64,000 bases of DNA from Actinoplanes sp. KI2 (GTDB lineage: Bacteria; Actinomycetota; Actinomycetes; Mycobacteriales; Micromonosporaceae): contig NZ_JAOSZE010000043.1 of NCBI RefSeq assembly GCF_025630775.1, positions 27,877 to 91,876 on the forward strand. Direction: 5' to 3'. Under the pieces are notes generated by a model. That model was not told the origin of the DNA. It saw only the letters and a list, made by a program, of their open reading frames with translations, and searched no databases. Position 1 is the stretch's first letter. Every line of letters starts with the position of its first letter. Position numbers and translations under genes: made by a program. Positions 48,100-56,860 of the stretch are shown piece by piece.

Positions 48100-50306
48100 A
48101 GGCGGGCCGCGAAGTCGGCCGGCGGCATCGGCTTGCCGAACAGATAACCCTGCAGCAGCGGGCAGCCGGCCTCGCGCAACGTGTGCACGTCGGCCTCGTC
48201 CTCGACGCCCTCGGCCACCGCCGACATGCCCAGCGCGCGGGCCAGCCAGAGCACGGCCTGGATGATCGAGGTCTTGCGCGGATCGGCGGACAGGCCGGCC
48301 ACGAACGAGCGGTCCAGCTTCACCACGTCCGCGGGGACCGACTGCAGCCAGGTCAGCGAGCTGTAGCCGGTGCCGAAGTCGTCGAGCGCGATCCGTACGC
48401 CCAGGCCCTTGATCGCCTCCAGGCGTTCCTCGACGTCGACCGAGGCGACCAGCAGCGCGGTCTCGGTGATCTCCAGGACCAGCCGCTGCGGATCCAGCTC
48501 GGGGTTGTCCGCCAGCAGGCCGGCGAGCAGCGGCACGAAGTCCGGCTCGGCCAGCTGCCGCGGGCTCACGTTGACCGTCACGTAGCGCAGCCGGTCGCGC
48601 CATTCCACGAGGTGGCGCAGCGCCTCGACCAGCACGTGCTCGCCGAGCGGCACGATCAGGCCGGTCTCCTCGGCGGCCGGCACGAACCTGTTCGGGCCGT
48701 GGATCTCGCCGTCCGGCGTCCGCATCCGGACCAGCGTCTCGGCGCCGAGGATCTCGCCGGTCTCCGTCGCCACGATCGGCTGGAACCAGACCGGCAACGT
48801 CTCCCGCCGGTCGCCGTTGAGCGCCTCGCGCAGCAGCTTCTCGGCCACGATCCGGTCCTGCACGGCGACCCGCATCTGGTCGCTGAAGACCTGGATCCGG
48901 TTGCCGCCGCCGCGCTTGGCCGCATACATGGCGGTGTCCGCGGAAAGCACCGCGTCCTCCGCGCAGCCGGGCTCGGTGGCCACGGCCAGGCCCACGCTCG
49001 CCGACAGGGCCAGCACGTGCCCGGCCACCGGCGTCGGCTCGGCGAGCTCCTTGACGATCGCGTGACCCAGCGGCGCACCCGCGTCGAGTCCGCCCGGCAG
49101 CGCCACCACGAACTCGTCGCCGCCGAAGCGGGCCAGCAGGGCGCCGCGCGGCACGAGCCCGTGCAGCCGGGCCGCGATCGAGCGCAGCACCAGGTCGCCG
49201 GCCGCGTGCCCGGAGCCGTCGTTGACCGACTTGAACCGGTCCACGTCCAGATAGAGGATGCTCGCCGGGCCGGGCGTGTCCGCCATCATCGCGGCCAGGT
49301 CCTGTTCGAAGCCCTGCCGGGAGAGCAACCCGGTCAGCGGGTCGTGCCGCACCTGCCGGCGCAGCTCGTCGTTGTGCTGGTGGGTCGCCGTCACGTCCAT
49401 CAGATGCACCACGATCAGCTTGAGCCGGCCGTGCTTGTCGTGCATCGCCGAGCTGTGCACCTCGACCCAGGTGGTGGAGCCGTCGTTCCGGCGGTAGGCG
49501 CGGGTCGCGTTGACCGAGTCGTGCCGGAGCAACTCGTCGAACAGCGGCGGCACGTCCCCGATCGGGGTGATCGGCAGGTCCGCGACCGAGAAGCCGTCCG
49601 GAAGCACGTCCGGCAGACGCAACCATTTCCGGTACGCCGAGTTGGTCCGCAGCAGGCGACCGTCCACGGCGAGCATCGCCATCGGCACCGGGGTCTCGTC
49701 GAACGCGATCGCCAGCTGGGCCTGGCTGTCGTCCAGGTTGTCCTGGGCCCGGCGCTCCTCGGCCGAGGCCAGGTACCAGCCGACCACCAGGAACGACGCG
49801 CAGAAGAGCACGGCCACGCCGTGCAGCAGTGCCCACAGCATCGGGTGCAACCCGGCGTCGGCGTGGCCGTGGTCGAAGGTGCTGCCGTTGAGCAGCGAGC
49901 CGAGGATCCCGTGGTGCAGGGTGGTGGCGACCAGGAACACCCCGAACGGCGCCCAGTCCCGGTAGAGGGCGAGCGCGGCCACCGCGATGAAGAAGGTGAA
50001 ATGGGCCTCGGTGAGGCCGTGGCACATGGCCACGAACCCGCCGCAGGCCGCGGTGAGACCGAGCGCGACCGCGACCGAGGGCAACCGGCGTCCGGGGAGC
50101 CGGGCCGCGGCGACCACGCAGGGCAGCACCACCAGGACGGTCACGAGCCAGGACCGGGTCAGCCCCTCGTCGCTGAGCACGCCGAAAATGGTTAGACCGA
50201 CGACCGTGCCGGCGAGCAACATGGTCAGCAGCCGATGTCGGCGCACCCAGTCGTCGCGACGGAGCCGGCCCGCGTTGCGCAGCCAGCCGAATCTCCCGGT
50301 GGACAT
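48069..50306 (-). CDS. Membrane GGDEF-EAL protein with PAS domain (c-di-GMP turnover)
   Basis: 745 residues. About six N-terminal membrane helices (~25-195), a PAS domain (~210-320), a GGDEF domain with intact 'ARFGGDEFVVAL', and an EAL domain. In the EAL domain 'AETLVRM' replaces Ala by Thr but keeps the Glu. The metal and catalytic positions ('VNVSP', 'EITETA', 'ALDDFGTGYSS', 'KLDRSF', 'AEGVED', 'QGYLFGKP') are present. Both synthesis and hydrolysis of c-di-GMP are therefore possible. Convergent overlap with fadA2; no ligand is evident. Confidence 0.92.
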   Translation of the reverse strand: MSTGRFGWLRNAGRLRRDDWVRRHRLLTMLLAGTVVGLTIFGVLSDEGLTRSWLVTVLVVLPCVVAAARLPGRRLPSVAVALGLTAACGGFVAMCHGLTEAHFTFFIAVAALALYRDWAPFGVFLVATTLHHGILGSLLNGSTFDHGHADAGLHPMLWALLHGVAVLFCASFLVVGWYLASAEERRAQDNLDDSQAQLAIAFDETPVPMAMLAVDGRLLRTNSAYRKWLRLPDVLPDGFSVADLPITPIGDVPPLFDELLRHDSVNATRAYRRNDGSTTWVEVHSSAMHDKHGRLKLIVVHLMDVTATHQHNDELRRQVRHDPLTGLLSRQGFEQDLAAMMADTPGPASILYLDVDRFKSVNDGSGHAAGDLVLRSIAARLHGLVPRGALLARFGGDEFVVALPGGLDAGAPLGHAIVKELAEPTPVAGHVLALSASVGLAVATEPGCAEDAVLSADTAMYAAKRGGGNRIQVFSDQMRVAVQDRIVAEKLLREALNGDRRETLPVWFQPIVATETGEILGAETLVRMRTPDGEIHGPNRFVPAAEETGLIVPLGEHVLVEALRHLVEWRDRLRYVTVNVSPRQLAEPDFVPLLAGLLADNPELDPQRLVLEITETALLVASVDVEERLEAIKGLGVRIALDDFGTGYSSLTWLQSVPADVVKLDRSFVAGLSADPRKTSIIQAVLWLARALGMSAVAEGVEDEADVHTLREAGCPLLQGYLFGKPMPPADFAARLQRSRMATTP

Positions 50307-50376
50307 ACGTCACTGATCGGCTTGTCCCCGATCCGGAACAGGTCCGCTCGGTTGCGGGTGGGTTGCCTCACATTCC

Positions 50377-50398
50377 GATACGGAGACGTTCCGTTTCG
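50377..50398. promoter_or_regulatory. TetR operator copy 1 upstream of the MFS gene
   Basis: A 22-bp partial palindrome begins GATACGGAGACG and ends TTCCGTTTCG. It shares both ends with a second copy at 50426-50447 in inverted sense (consensus CGAAACGrrACGkyTCCGTATC read on the other strand). The pair lies between the divergent GGDEF-EAL and MFS genes. The most likely ligand is the TetR protein encoded after the MFS gene. Confidence 0.55.
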
Positions 50399-50425
50399 CT
50401 TCCTCGAGGACTAGCGTTCCCTTCG

Positions 50426-50447
50426 GATACGGAACCGTCTCGTTTCG
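50426..50447. promoter_or_regulatory. TetR operator copy 2 upstream of the MFS gene
   Basis: The second 22-bp site begins GATACGGAACCG and ends TCTCGTTTCG. It is centred 49 bp from copy 1 and lies immediately before the MFS start, where a bound repressor would block the promoter. Confidence 0.55.
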
Positions 50448-50465
50448 AAATTGCGGGGAACCCAC

Positions 50466-52055
50466 ATGGACACTCCTGCCGCTGTGCAAACCGGCCACCC
50501 GAGGCGCTGGGTCATCCTCGGCGTCCTGGTCATCAGTCTGCTCGTGGTCGTGCTCGACAACACGGTGCTCAACGTCGCCTTGCGCACGATCGCCGACCCG
50601 GTGCGCGGGCTCGGCGCCACCCAGAGCCAGCTCGAGTGGGCCATCAACTCGTACACGCTGGTCTTCGCCGGTCTGCTGTTCACCGCCGGCATCCTGGCCG
50701 ACCGGCTCGGCCGCCGGATCACCCTGATCACCGGCCTCGCGCTGTTCGGCATCGCCTCGCTGACCTCCGCGTACGCGGACTCCGCCGGCCAGTTGATCGC
50801 CGCCCGCGCCCTGATGGGCCTCGGCGCGGCGGCCGTCATGCCGGCCACGCTGTCGATCATCGCGAACGTCTTCGCGCCGCACGAGCGCGGCCGGGCCATC
50901 GGCGTCTGGGCCGGCGCGGTCGGCCTCGGCGTCGCGATCGGCCCGATCGTCGGCGGCCTGCTCCTCGAGCACTTCTGGTGGGGCTCGGTCTTCCTGATCA
51001 ACGTGCCGATCGTGGCCGCCGGCATCGTCCTGGGCCTGGTCATCATCCCGGAGTCGCGCGACCCGAAGCCGGGGCGCATCGACGTGGTCGGCGTGCTCCT
51101 GTCGATCGTCGGCATCGGCCTGCTCACCTACGGCGTGATCAAGGGCGGCGAGGACGGCTTCGGCTACACGCTCGCCTGGTCCACGCTGGCCGCCTCGGTC
51201 GTGGTGCTGATCGGCTTCGTCCTCTGGGAGCGCCGCATCGCGTACCCGTCGCTGGACGTGCGGCTGTTCACGAACAAGACCTTCGCGGCCTCGACCGGCA
51301 TGATCGGCCTGATCTTCTTCGCCGCCATGGGCGCGATGTTCTTCGGCGCCTTCTACCTGCAGCTGGTCCGCGGCTACGGCCCGCTCGCCTCCGGCGCGCT
51401 GTTCGTCCCGTTCGCGGTCGCCCAGATGGTGTTCGCCCCGCGCAGCGCCGCGATGGTCAAGCGGTTCGGGCCCAAGGCGGTCAGCACCACCGGCCTGCTG
51501 CTGGTGGCGGCCGGGCTCACGGCGTGGCTGTTCATCGACGCGACCACGCCGATCTGGATCGTCGGCGCGGCGTTCTTCGTGATGGGCGTCGGCATGGCCA
51601 ACGTGATGCCGCCGGCCACCGAGACGATCATGGCAGCGCTGCCCCGGGAGAAGGCCGGCGTCGGCTCCGCGGTCAGCAACACCATCCGCCAGCTCGGCGG
51701 CGCGCTCGGCGTGGCGACGCTCGGCGCGGTCCTGTCCTCGGTCTACCGCGACCAGCTCGGCTCCGCCACCGACGGCCTGCCGGCGGCAGCAGCGGGCGCG
51801 GCCCGCGAGTCCATCTCCGGGGCGTACGCGGTCGCCGAGAAGGCCGGCGCCGCCGGTCCGGCCCTGATCCACGGCGCCAACGACTCGTTCGTCACCGCCA
51901 TGCACTACGCGTCGATCGGCAGCGTCATCGTCGCCCTGCTCGGCGCGGTCGTCGCGGTGCTCTGGCTGCCGGGCAAGCGCCCGGCCGCGGCGCCCGCCGC
52001 GTCCTCGGCCGAGGGTCTGGCCGAGGAGCAGGGCGTGGAACTGGTCGAGGCGTGA
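50466..52055 (+). CDS. MFS transporter, DHA2 (EmrB/QacA) family
   Basis: 529 residues from the ATG at 50466. Helix 1 carries 'VVLDNTVLNVALRTI', with motif A 'GILADRLGRRITLITG' and motif C-like 'GLGVAIGPIVGGLL'. 14 helices are expected. The hydrophilic C-terminal tail is Ala/Glu-rich. A TetR gene follows after 13 bp in the same direction, and two matched operators precede the MFS start, so this is a self-regulated drug- or toxin-export operon. Confidence 0.92.
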   Translation: MDTPAAVQTGHPRRWVILGVLVISLLVVVLDNTVLNVALRTIADPVRGLGATQSQLEWAINSYTLVFAGLLFTAGILADRLGRRITLITGLALFGIASLTSAYADSAGQLIAARALMGLGAAAVMPATLSIIANVFAPHERGRAIGVWAGAVGLGVAIGPIVGGLLLEHFWWGSVFLINVPIVAAGIVLGLVIIPESRDPKPGRIDVVGVLLSIVGIGLLTYGVIKGGEDGFGYTLAWSTLAASVVVLIGFVLWERRIAYPSLDVRLFTNKTFAASTGMIGLIFFAAMGAMFFGAFYLQLVRGYGPLASGALFVPFAVAQMVFAPRSAAMVKRFGPKAVSTTGLLLVAAGLTAWLFIDATTPIWIVGAAFFVMGVGMANVMPPATETIMAALPREKAGVGSAVSNTIRQLGGALGVATLGAVLSSVYRDQLGSATDGLPAAAAGAARESISGAYAVAEKAGAAGPALIHGANDSFVTAMHYASIGSVIVALLGAVVAVLWLPGKRPAAAPAASSAEGLAEEQGVELVEA

Positions 52056-52068
52056 CCCGTAAGTAAGA

Positions 52069-52686
52069 ATGAACGCCATGACCACCGCTGTGAACGAGAC
52101 CGGTCAGGACCGCAAGGCTCCTGGCCGGCCTCGCAGTGCGCAGGCCGACGAGGCCATCCTCGACGCGGTGCTCGAGCTGCTCAGCGGCGGGCACAGCGTC
52201 GCCGCCATCTCGATCGAGGCGGTCGCGTCGAAGGCCGGGGTCGGCAAGGCGACGATCTACCGCCGCTGGCCGAACAAGGAAGCGCTGATCATCGACGCGG
52301 TCGCCTCGATGAAGGGGCCGCTGCCGGTCCCGGCCGGCGAGTCGGTCCGCGACGACCTGGTGATGCTGCTGAAGGCGTCACGCACCGGCCGGTCGCTGCG
52401 GTTCGGCCAGGCCGCGGTGTGCCTGATGCCGGAATTCCTGAGGGACGACAGCCTGCACGACATGTGGCGGGCGGTGATGGAGCCGCGCCGCGAGGTGACA
52501 CGGCAGGTGCTGCGGCGCGGGGTGGCCACCGGCGAGCTGCGGGCCGACCTCGATGTCGAGCTCGCGCTGCTGATGCTCAACGGCCCGTCGATGATGCAGA
52601 ACATGTTCCGCTGGAACCCGGCGGTGCCGGCGGAGGGGTTCGCCGAGGCGCTGGTGGACGCGTTCCTGCGGGGCGCGGCCGCCTAG
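52069..52686 (+). CDS. TetR family regulator of the MFS exporter
   Basis: 205 residues from the ATG at 52069; the ATG at 52078 is equally possible. HTH region 'ILDAVLELLSGGHSVAAISIEAVASKAGVGKATIYRRWPNKEALIIDAV' (split here for length: core KAGVGKATIYRRWPNKEAL) with the TetR C-terminal domain (TetR_C_16-like). It is co-transcribed with the MFS gene and is the obvious candidate for the paired 22-bp operators. Its stop shares CTAG (52683-52686) with the stop of the convergent monooxygenase. Confidence 0.9.
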   Translation: MNAMTTAVNETGQDRKAPGRPRSAQADEAILDAVLELLSGGHSVAAISIEAVASKAGVGKATIYRRWPNKEALIIDAVASMKGPLPVPAGESVRDDLVMLLKASRTGRSLRFGQAAVCLMPEFLRDDSLHDMWRAVMEPRREVTRQVLRRGVATGELRADLDVELALLMLNGPSMMQNMFRWNPAVPAEGFAEALVDAFLRGAAA

Positions 52687-53792
52687 CGTCGGTAGGCAAG
52701 TCGGGCCGCCGTGTTGCGGACGGCGATGCCCGGGCGGGTGCTGGGCACGATCATCGCGGCGGCAAGGCGGGCACGACGCCCCTTCGGGTCGGTGCGGCGG
52801 CGGTGTTCCGTCTCGTAGCGCTTGAGTGCCGTGGCTGGGCCGCTGTTTTTCAGCGCGTTCGCGAGCGTCAGCGCGCCGGCCATCGCCATGCTCGACCCGT
52901 CGCCGAACAACGAGACCGACGCGGCCGCGTCCCCGAGCAGCGTGACCCGCCCGTTGCTCCAGCTCGGCAGCACCACCTTGCTGACGCTGTCGAAATAGAG
53001 GTCCTCCGCCGCACGGACGCGCTCCAGGTAGGTCGGGACAAGCCAATTCCGATCATTTGCGTACGCGTGAAGCAGCACCCGCTTGTGCAGTGCGACATCC
53101 CGATGGTCGAACCCCGGGATGGCCGGGCCCCGGAAGATGAACGCCAGGAGCGCGTGGTCCCGGGACGGATGCACGGAGATCAACCGGCCGGGCGTGTTGT
53201 ACATCAGCGCCTCGCCGGGATGGTCGACCGGCTCGCCGAGCGGCGTGGTCGCCACGTAGACCCCCAGGTGCCGCACGAACGTCGCCTCCGGCCCGAACGC
53301 CAGGCGCCGGACGGCCGAGTGCAGCCCGTCGGCCCCGACCACCAGGTCGAACCGGCGCGGCGCGGACCGCTCGAAGGTGACATCGACGCCCGCCGGGTCC
53401 TGCGTGAACCCGGTGATCGTGTCGTCGAACACGAACTCGGCGTGGTCGCGCGCCGCCGCGTACAGGATGCTCGCGAGATCGGCCCGGGGCACCTCGATCT
53501 CCGCGGTCCCGGCCGGGCTGCGGCCGGCCGGCATCGGCAGCCGCTGCCGGCGCCGGCCGCGTGAGTCGATCAATCGCATCGCGGTGACCGTGGTGGCGGC
53601 CTCGCGCAGCGCCGGGACGACGCCCATCTGCTCGGCCACCGGCAGGGCCGGTCCGCGCACGTCGACCGGGTTGCCGCTGGAGCGCTGACCCCGCGCCCGC
53701 TCCACCACCGTCGGCCGGAAGCCCGCGCGGGCCAGCCAGTACGCCAGGGTCGGACCGGCCACGCCGGCCCCCACGATGAGCACGTTTCGCAT
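52683..53792 (-). CDS. FAD-dependent monooxygenase
   Basis: 369 residues from the ATG at 53792. Group A flavoprotein hydroxylase: 'VLIVGAGVAGPTLAYWLARAG' (split; GxGxxG), 'VVGADGLHSAVRRL' (the conserved DG motif) and 'VTLLGDAAASVSLFGDGSSMAMAGALTLA' (split; the GD motif for FAD ribityl). Such enzymes hydroxylate aromatic compounds or inactivate antibiotics such as tetracycline and rifamycin. The divergent TetR gene with a palindrome between them suggests induction by the substrate. Confidence 0.9.
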   Translation of the reverse strand: MRNVLIVGAGVAGPTLAYWLARAGFRPTVVERARGQRSSGNPVDVRGPALPVAEQMGVVPALREAATTVTAMRLIDSRGRRRQRLPMPAGRSPAGTAEIEVPRADLASILYAAARDHAEFVFDDTITGFTQDPAGVDVTFERSAPRRFDLVVGADGLHSAVRRLAFGPEATFVRHLGVYVATTPLGEPVDHPGEALMYNTPGRLISVHPSRDHALLAFIFRGPAIPGFDHRDVALHKRVLLHAYANDRNWLVPTYLERVRAAEDLYFDSVSKVVLPSWSNGRVTLLGDAAASVSLFGDGSSMAMAGALTLANALKNSGPATALKRYETEHRRRTDPKGRRARLAAAMIVPSTRPGIAVRNTAARLAYRR

Positions 53793-53806
53793 GCTTCTCA
53801 CCATAA

Positions 53807-53821
53807 CTGCACTGAGTGCAG
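53807..53821. promoter_or_regulatory. Palindromic TetR operator between monooxygenase and TetR genes
   Basis: CTGCACT-G-AGTGCAG has perfect 7-bp arms. A 17-bp direct repeat follows (GAGTGC at 53814 and at 53831, each leading into GACTTGC), so two adjacent half-overlapping sites may exist. It lies 14 bp before the monooxygenase ATG and about 50 bp before the TetR start. Confidence 0.6.
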
Positions 53822-53868
53822 ACTTGCAATGAGTGCTGACTTGCCATCGGTGCCGTAGGATGTGGATC

Positions 53869-54489
53869 GTGTCACTGCGTGAACGCAAGCGGGCCCGGAC
53901 CCGGCAGGCCCTCGTCGATGCCGCCGTCGACCTCTTCGAGCGCAACGGCTACGAGCGGACGACGGTCGCCGACATCGCGGCCGCCGCCGAGATCGGGACG
54001 CGGACCTTCTTCAGCTACTTCCCGACCAAGGAGGATGTGCTGTTCCCGGAGACCGACGCCCGGCTGCGGGCCACCGTCGCCGCGATCGACAGCCGGTCGC
54101 CGGGGGAGGGGCCGGCCGAGGTGCTGGTGCGGGCGCTGCGCGAGGTGACCGCGGAGAGCACCGACCTGACCGGCCGCACGGCGCGGCTGCGGATGCGGCT
54201 GATGCTCTCGGTGCCGGCGCTCATGGGCCGGGGCCTGCAGCTTCAGCTGGCCGGGCAGCGGCAGATCGCCCGCCACCTGCAGGCGGCGTATCCGGCACAG
54301 CTCGACGCGGTCTCCGCGGCGGCGCTGGCCGGGGCGCTGACCGGGGCGGTGACGGGGGCGTTGCTGGCCCTGTTCGAGGATCCTGATCGGCCCGACGATC
54401 CGGAGGCCCTGAGAATTGCCGTCGAGCGGGCTACCGAGATTGCGCTTTCTCCGTGGAAGCGAACCGCACTGGAGGGGTCGCATGAATGA
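53869..54489 (+). CDS. TetR family transcriptional regulator
   Basis: 206 residues from the GTG at 53869 (AGGA upstream). The family core is plain: 'RQALVDAAVDLFERNGYERTTVADIAAAAEIGTRTFFSYF' (split here; core VADIAAAAEIGTRTFFSYF). It is divergent from the FAD monooxygenase and overlaps the cupin gene by 8 bp. It probably represses both through the 53807-53821 palindrome. Confidence 0.9.
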   Translation: MSLRERKRARTRQALVDAAVDLFERNGYERTTVADIAAAAEIGTRTFFSYFPTKEDVLFPETDARLRATVAAIDSRSPGEGPAEVLVRALREVTAESTDLTGRTARLRMRLMLSVPALMGRGLQLQLAGQRQIARHLQAAYPAQLDAVSAAALAGALTGAVTGALLALFEDPDRPDDPEALRIAVERATEIALSPWKRTALEGSHE

Positions 54490-54883
54490 GCCGTTCGAGA
54501 CGCTGTCCCTCCAGGGAGCGCCGGTGATCGCCGCACCGGATGGATCGGCGGTCCGTCCGCTGTGTGTCATCCCCGGTGCTGGCAGCTTCGCCCACTTCAG
54601 TCTCGAGCCCGGCGAGGTGGCGCGCGCCGTCGTCCACGCGACCGTTCAGGAGATCTGGTACGTGGTGGCCGGCGACGGCGCGATGTGGCGTCGATCGGGC
54701 TCGATCGCGGAGACGGTCGCCCTGCGCCCCGGGGTCTGCCTGACGATCCCGGTCGGCACGGCGTTCCAGTTCCGGGCGGGCGAGTCGAGGCTGGAGGTCG
54801 TCGCCGCGACCATGCCCCCATGGCCGGTCGAGAGCGACACCGAGGCGACGCCGGTCGACGGGCCGTGGGAGCCCACCTTCTAG
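54482..54883 (+). CDS. Cupin-fold protein
   Basis: 133 residues from the ATG at 54482, inside the end of the TetR gene, with GGAGGG upstream. 'RAVVHATVQEIWYVVAGDGAMW' (split) and 'LRPGVCLTIPVGTAFQFRAGES' are the two cupin half-motifs. Motif 1 has H-x3-E-like ligands (His, Gln, Glu) but motif 2 lacks the usual His, so a metal site is doubtful. The role is unknown; it may act with the monooxygenase because of the shared regulator. Confidence 0.85.
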   Translation: MNEPFETLSLQGAPVIAAPDGSAVRPLCVIPGAGSFAHFSLEPGEVARAVVHATVQEIWYVVAGDGAMWRRSGSIAETVALRPGVCLTIPVGTAFQFRAGESRLEVVAATMPPWPVESDTEATPVDGPWEPTF

Positions 54884-54990
54884 TCTTCCCCTTCCCCCGG
54901 TCCCCTTCTGCTGTACCCCATCCTCCCCGTCTCCGTTTGCGGCCCCTTCCGCTTTTCATCGAGCCGGGTCTATGCTGACGCCGCGACTGT

Positions 54991-55004
54991 TGGGAGCGCT
55001 CCCA
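54991..55004. promoter_or_regulatory. CebR-type operator (TGGGAGCGCTCCCA)
   Basis: TGGGAGCGCTCCCA is the perfect 14-bp palindrome bound by the LacI-family cellobiose repressor CebR in streptomycetes. It lies 49 bp upstream of the expansin-CBM2 gene, a fitting target in the cellulose regulon. The cebR gene is not in this window. Confidence 0.85.
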
Positions 55005-55052
55005 GTCGCGTTGCCGCCATCCACCGAGCGGCCGTCCGAAGGAGAACCCGTC

Positions 55053-56405
55053 ATGGTCCGTCGTCGATATCGGCGTCTCGCGGCGGCGGTCGCGGCCGCC
55101 GCCGCGCTCGTGCTGTTCGCGTTCCAGTTCGCGATGCCGGCCAGCGCCGACACCGTCACCGGCAACGCCACCTACTTCGATGCGCTCGGCGCGCCGTACG
55201 GCGGCTGCGGTCTGCCCCAGGCCCAGCTGGACTCGCAGGACTTCGTCGCGTTGAACGTCTACAACACGCCGGGGGACTACAACTTCTATCCGCGCCCGGT
55301 CACCGACGCGTCCAAGGTCGGCCAGTGGAACAACGGCTTGAACTGCGGCCGCTACGTGCAGGTCACGGTCGGCGACTACTGCACCGGCGTGAACGACGGC
55401 GCACAGAACCAGGCGTTCTGCCGCAACGGCTCATGGGTGAGCGACGCCTACAACGGCGCCACCCTGACGATGATCGTGGCCGACAGCTGCGGCGACTCGA
55501 ACGCCTGGTGCCGCGACGACCCGAACCACCTGGACCTGGCGAAGGACTCGCTCAACCGATTCGCCCGCAACGGCTCCGCCGTCGGCGACATGTACCCGAA
55601 CCACTGGAACAACCGCCACATCAGCTGGCAGTACGTGGCCGCCCCGAACTACACCGGCGACATCAAAATCGGCTTCCTCCAGGGCGCGCAAGCCTACTGG
55701 CCGGCGATCGCCGTCTCCCACCTGGCGAACGGCATCCACGGCGTCGAGTACTACTCCGGCGGCACGTGGCAGACCGCGAAGATGAACAGCGACATGGGCG
55801 AGTCCTACATCATCGCCGGCCTAACCTCAGGCGCAACAAACTTCCAGATCCGCGTACGCGACGTGAACGACCAACTCATCAACGGCGGCCGCGTATACAG
55901 CTTCTCCCTCCCGTCCTCCTGCGGCACCCAGTGCTCCACGGCGTACACGGCAACGACCTACACAACCAGCGGCGGCAGCACCTTCCCGACGACCCCACCC
56001 ACCACGTCACCGACCACCCCGCCCACCACCACTCCGACAACGCCGCCCACCACGTCACCGACCACCCCGCCCACCACCACTCCGACAACGCCGCCCACCA
56101 CAGCCCCGACCGGCGCGTGCACCGCCTCATCCGCCGTAGTCAGCACCTGGTCCGGCGGCTTCCAGAGCACGGTCACAGTCAAGGCAGGCAACGCCCCGAT
56201 CTCCACCTGGACCGCCAAGTGGACCTTCACCAACGGCGAGCAGGTAACCCAACTCTGGAACGGCACATACACCACCAGCGGCTCAACCGTGACCGTCCAC
56301 AACGCCTCCTGGAACGGCTCACTACCAGCCAACGCCACCACTACATTCGGCTACACCGGATCCGGCACACCAGCCACAGCCACCATCACCTGCAACACCC
56401 CATAA
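55053..56405 (+). CDS. Secreted expansin-like protein with CBM2 (cellulose-binding)
   Basis: 450 residues from the ATG at 55053 with GGAG upstream. Signal peptide (RRLAAAVAAAAALVLFAFQF, cleavage near ASADT). The expansin-like domain pair (~30-290) has a double-psi beta-barrel with 'ATYFDALGAPYGGCGLP', 'VTVGDYCTG', 'TMIVADSCGDS' and 'HLDLAKDSLNRFA' with the conserved Asp, then a CBM63-like sandwich. A Thr/Pro linker encoded by a 48-bp DNA repeat joins a C-terminal CBM2 ('VVSTWSGGFQSTVTV', 'NASWNGSLPANATTTFGY'). Expansins loosen cellulose without hydrolysis. The CebR box upstream supports this. Confidence 0.92.
   Translation: MVRRRYRRLAAAVAAAAALVLFAFQFAMPASADTVTGNATYFDALGAPYGGCGLPQAQLDSQDFVALNVYNTPGDYNFYPRPVTDASKVGQWNNGLNCGRYVQVTVGDYCTGVNDGAQNQAFCRNGSWVSDAYNGATLTMIVADSCGDSNAWCRDDPNHLDLAKDSLNRFARNGSAVGDMYPNHWNNRHISWQYVAAPNYTGDIKIGFLQGAQAYWPAIAVSHLANGIHGVEYYSGGTWQTAKMNSDMGESYIIAGLTSGATNFQIRVRDVNDQLINGGRVYSFSLPSSCGTQCSTAYTATTYTTSGGSTFPTTPPTTSPTTPPTTTPTTPPTTSPTTPPTTTPTTPPTTAPTGACTASSAVVSTWSGGFQSTVTVKAGNAPISTWTAKWTFTNGEQVTQLWNGTYTTSGSTVTVHNASWNGSLPANATTTFGYTGSGTPATATITCNTP
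55998..56100 (+). repeat. 48-bp repeat x2 encoding the Thr/Pro linker
   Basis: A 48-bp unit encoding PPTTSPTTPPTTTPTT is present twice in a row plus a partial copy. It codes the flexible linker between the expansin domains and CBM2. Such linkers are normally repetitive. Confidence 0.75.
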
Positions 56406-56860
56406 CCGCCCCGGCCGGCGACCGCCGCGGCCGGCGACCGCCCCGGTCGGCGACCGCCCCGGCCGGCGGCGGCACCGGCTCGTGAGCGCTCCGGCCGCGG
56501 CGGCACCGGCTCGTGAGCGCTCCGGCTCGCGGCGGCACCGGCTCGTGAGCGCTCCGGCTCGCGGCGGCACCGGCTCGCGAGCGCTCCGGCTCGCGGCGGC
56601 ACCGGCTCGCGAGCGCTCCGGCTCGCGGCGGCACCGGCTCGCGAGCGCTCCGGGCTTGCGGCGGCACCGGCTCGCGAGCGCTCCGGGCTTGCGGCGGCCC
56701 CGCTGGCGACGGCACCGGCTCCCGGCGGCCGCACGGCCGGCGACCGCCCCGGCTTGCGGCGGCCCCGCTGGCGACGGCACCGGCTCCCGGCGGCCGCACG
56801 GCCAGCGACCGCCCCGGGTTGCGACGGCACCGGCCCGCGACCGCCCGGGCCGGTGCCGCG
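56406..56860. repeat. Composite tandem-repeat block after the expansin gene
   Basis: Begins two bases past the stop. 56406-56470 holds GCGACCGCC-type units of about 16-18 bp. 56470-56700 holds about seven copies of a 32-bp unit (CACCGGCTCGCGAGCGCTCC core; starts near 56473, 56504, 56536, 56568, 56600, 56632, 56665). 56700-56835 holds two copies of a ~64-bp unit. No gene is credible here although all frames are open because of the GC content. The remainder, 56861-56979, is unremarkable. Confidence 0.85.

Noticed and set aside
48069..50195. Very long open frames (over 800 codons) on both strands over the GGDEF-EAL gene
   Set aside because: Only the minus-strand frame gives GGDEF and EAL motifs; the others are His/Arg/Gly-rich and have no recognisable domain.
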